The translations under genes were made by a program, and so were the position numbers. Positions 19,933 through 20,753 of a DNA stretch of 20,753 nt are shown here, one piece after another. The notes beneath the pieces were generated by a model. That model made no database searches. It was given only the letters and a program-made list of their open reading frames with translations, and was not told the DNA's origin. This DNA is from a virus: IMG/VR virus record IMGVR_UViG_3300032304_000828, positions 1 through 20,753 of that record; one strand, 5' to 3'. Each line of letters starts with the position of its first letter. The first letter of the stretch is position 1.

Positions 19933-20273
19933 ATTCCACCTGCTTCCGGTGGGTCAGATAAAAAGCTTGATTGGGTAGGTATATATACAATACTTTGGCT
20001 TATTTTAAAAATAGGTATATTTTGTATATTATTAATTAAGAATACATTACTTTTAAAAGTAGTTTGATTTTGTGTTATAGTTAAAAACTCCACACTTGAA
20101 GATTTAACTAAAAATAAATTATTTATATCTACGCTAGCACTAATACTTCCTGTTGATATTCGTTGTCCTAAAAAAGGTAAATTTGTAAGGCCGCTACCAT
20201 CGCCACTAAACGAACCAGAAAAGCCGCCGGATAATGGATATAATAGTTGATCATTTTTTATTTTTAATGCCAT
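19890..20273 (-). CDS. Small fibre-like virion protein (127 aa)
   Basis: The product starts MALKIKNDQLLYPLSGGFSG and has the S-F-S-G-D-G-S-G-L-T-N-L-P motif, which is very common in phage tail fibre segments. A central beta region follows (RISTGSISASVDINNLFLVK; FLTITQNQTTFKSNVFLIN). It ends PPEAGGIYFTSSSFFVSLDS, a G-G-I-Y-F-x-S-S-x-F-F end that I recall in other marine phage structural proteins. It is 9 bases downstream of the gene at the right edge and is followed by the tandem duplication of its own 3' end. It is likely a short accessory fibre or a connector for the larger fibres downstream. The start is preceded by an AT-only leader. Confidence 0.75.
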   Translation of the reverse strand: MALKIKNDQLLYPLSGGFSGSFSGDGSGLTNLPFLGQRISTGSISASVDINNLFLVKSSSVEFLTITQNQTTFKSNVFLINNIQNIPIFKISQSIVYIPTQSSFLSDPPEAGGIYFTSSSFFVSLDS

Positions 20274-20282
20274 ATATTATAA

Positions 20283-20753
20283 TTATAAAAATTTACCAAT
20301 TATAAAAATTTCATCCGTAGTAGAAAGTCCGTAGCCTATAGATGCTGTATCAAATATTATTACAATATTACTTACAACTTGTGTAAATGATATTACATAT
20401 GTCGATGGTATATTTTGCCCGTTAATAAAATAATAAAATGAATTTTTAGTTGTCGGAGTTAATGCTGGAGGTGCGGGTAATATCGTCGCATTATTTATTA
20501 TAGCAGAATTATTTGTTAAATATGCCGCGATTTTAGTTTTATTTGAATTAATATATATTAATGATTCTTCGTCTAATGTTCCTCCACCTTGGCTACTTCT
20601 TTCTGTCGGAGAACCTATAATATTACCAGATATAACAGATGTTTTGCCTGTTTCTGATGTCATGCTATCTAATAAGTTGCTTGATTCATAGAAATTAATA
20701 ACTACTTTATTTGCAGGTATTATTTTTTGAACGGTTGGTCTATTTCTAGCGTC
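20283..20753 (-). CDS. Partial structural protein, N-terminus outside window
   Basis: The frame ending at 20283 is open to the right edge. The 30 codons beyond the ATG at 20663 contain no stop and read protein-like (RPTVQKIIPANKVVINFYES), so that ATG is internal and the gene starts outside the window. The visible 156 residues end in a beta domain, FYYFINGQNIPSTYVISFTQ, then NIVIIFDTASIGYGLSTTDE and IFIIGKFL. This N-G-Q-x-I-P … F-x-x-x-x-I-G-Y … D-E-hydrophobic … G-K-F layout resembles end domains of phage virion proteins that I recall. It is followed after 9 bases by the 127-aa fibre-like gene, as part of the fibre operon. Confidence 0.75.
   Translation of the reverse strand, partial: DARNRPTVQKIIPANKVVINFYESSNLLDSMTSETGKTSVISGNIIGSPTERSSQGGGTLDEESLIYINSNKTKIAAYLTNNSAIINNATILPAPPALTPTTKNSFYYFINGQNIPSTYVISFTQVVSNIVIIFDTASIGYGLSTTDEIFIIGKFL

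Noticed and set aside
20118-20125. TATAAATA on the minus strand inside the 127-aa gene
   Set aside because: It lies within coding sequence, and matches to this 8-mer are expected by chance in DNA of this composition.

Overview
The window is a block of late structural genes from a contractile-tailed (T4-like) phage. Every gene except one lies on the minus strand, so the layout is described from right to left. The tail tube protein has the length and character of T4 gp19. There is a gp18-type sheath protein and a gp26-type baseplate hub/assembly protein. DNA is strongly AT-rich. Almost no minus-strand start codon has a Shine-Dalgarno sequence; the leaders are A-rich with hardly a G. That initiation style is typical of Bacteroidota, so an aquatic member of that phylum is my best guess for the host. 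This is an inference: no host gene is present.

Layout from right to left. (1) 20753-13786 holds virion surface and fibre genes: an incomplete gene at the right edge, a 127-aa fibre-like protein, a 680-aa and a 707-aa structural protein, two small paralogous genes, and a 408-aa fibre. The 707-aa and 408-aa proteins share a repeat domain made of 17-residue units. (2) 13687-11306 is an accessory cassette: sulfotransferase, an unknown 86-aa protein, APS kinase, a NadM-like nucleotidyltransferase and a DUF2061 membrane protein. The last three overlap by ATGA and must be translated together. The set reads as a sulfate activation and transfer module. (3) 11281-10048 has three small conserved-looking phage proteins of unknown function. 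(4) 9963-6997 is the 988-aa tail sheath, bounded by a convincing terminator downstream and a weaker one upstream. (5) 6902-4595 has a 51-aa basic protein, a 123-aa basic protein, a 361-aa protein rich in L/I-x-E motifs, and a membrane-anchored GAF-like protein. (6) 3130-4590, on the plus strand, is a free-standing homing endonuclease of the Vsr-like/EDxHD type, wedged between the GAF-like gene and the tail tube gene. (7) 3014-1666 has the tail tube, a ferritin and a 101-aa protein. (8) 1568-1 has gp26, an overlapping small frame that may be expressed by ribosomal frameshifting, and two further small genes, the last cut by the window edge.

The core genes build the tail. The accessory genes suggest that the phage also changes host or virion chemistry (sulfation, iron). 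The points most worth attention are the sulfation cassette, the ferritin inside the tail operon, and the out-of-frame extension of gp26.
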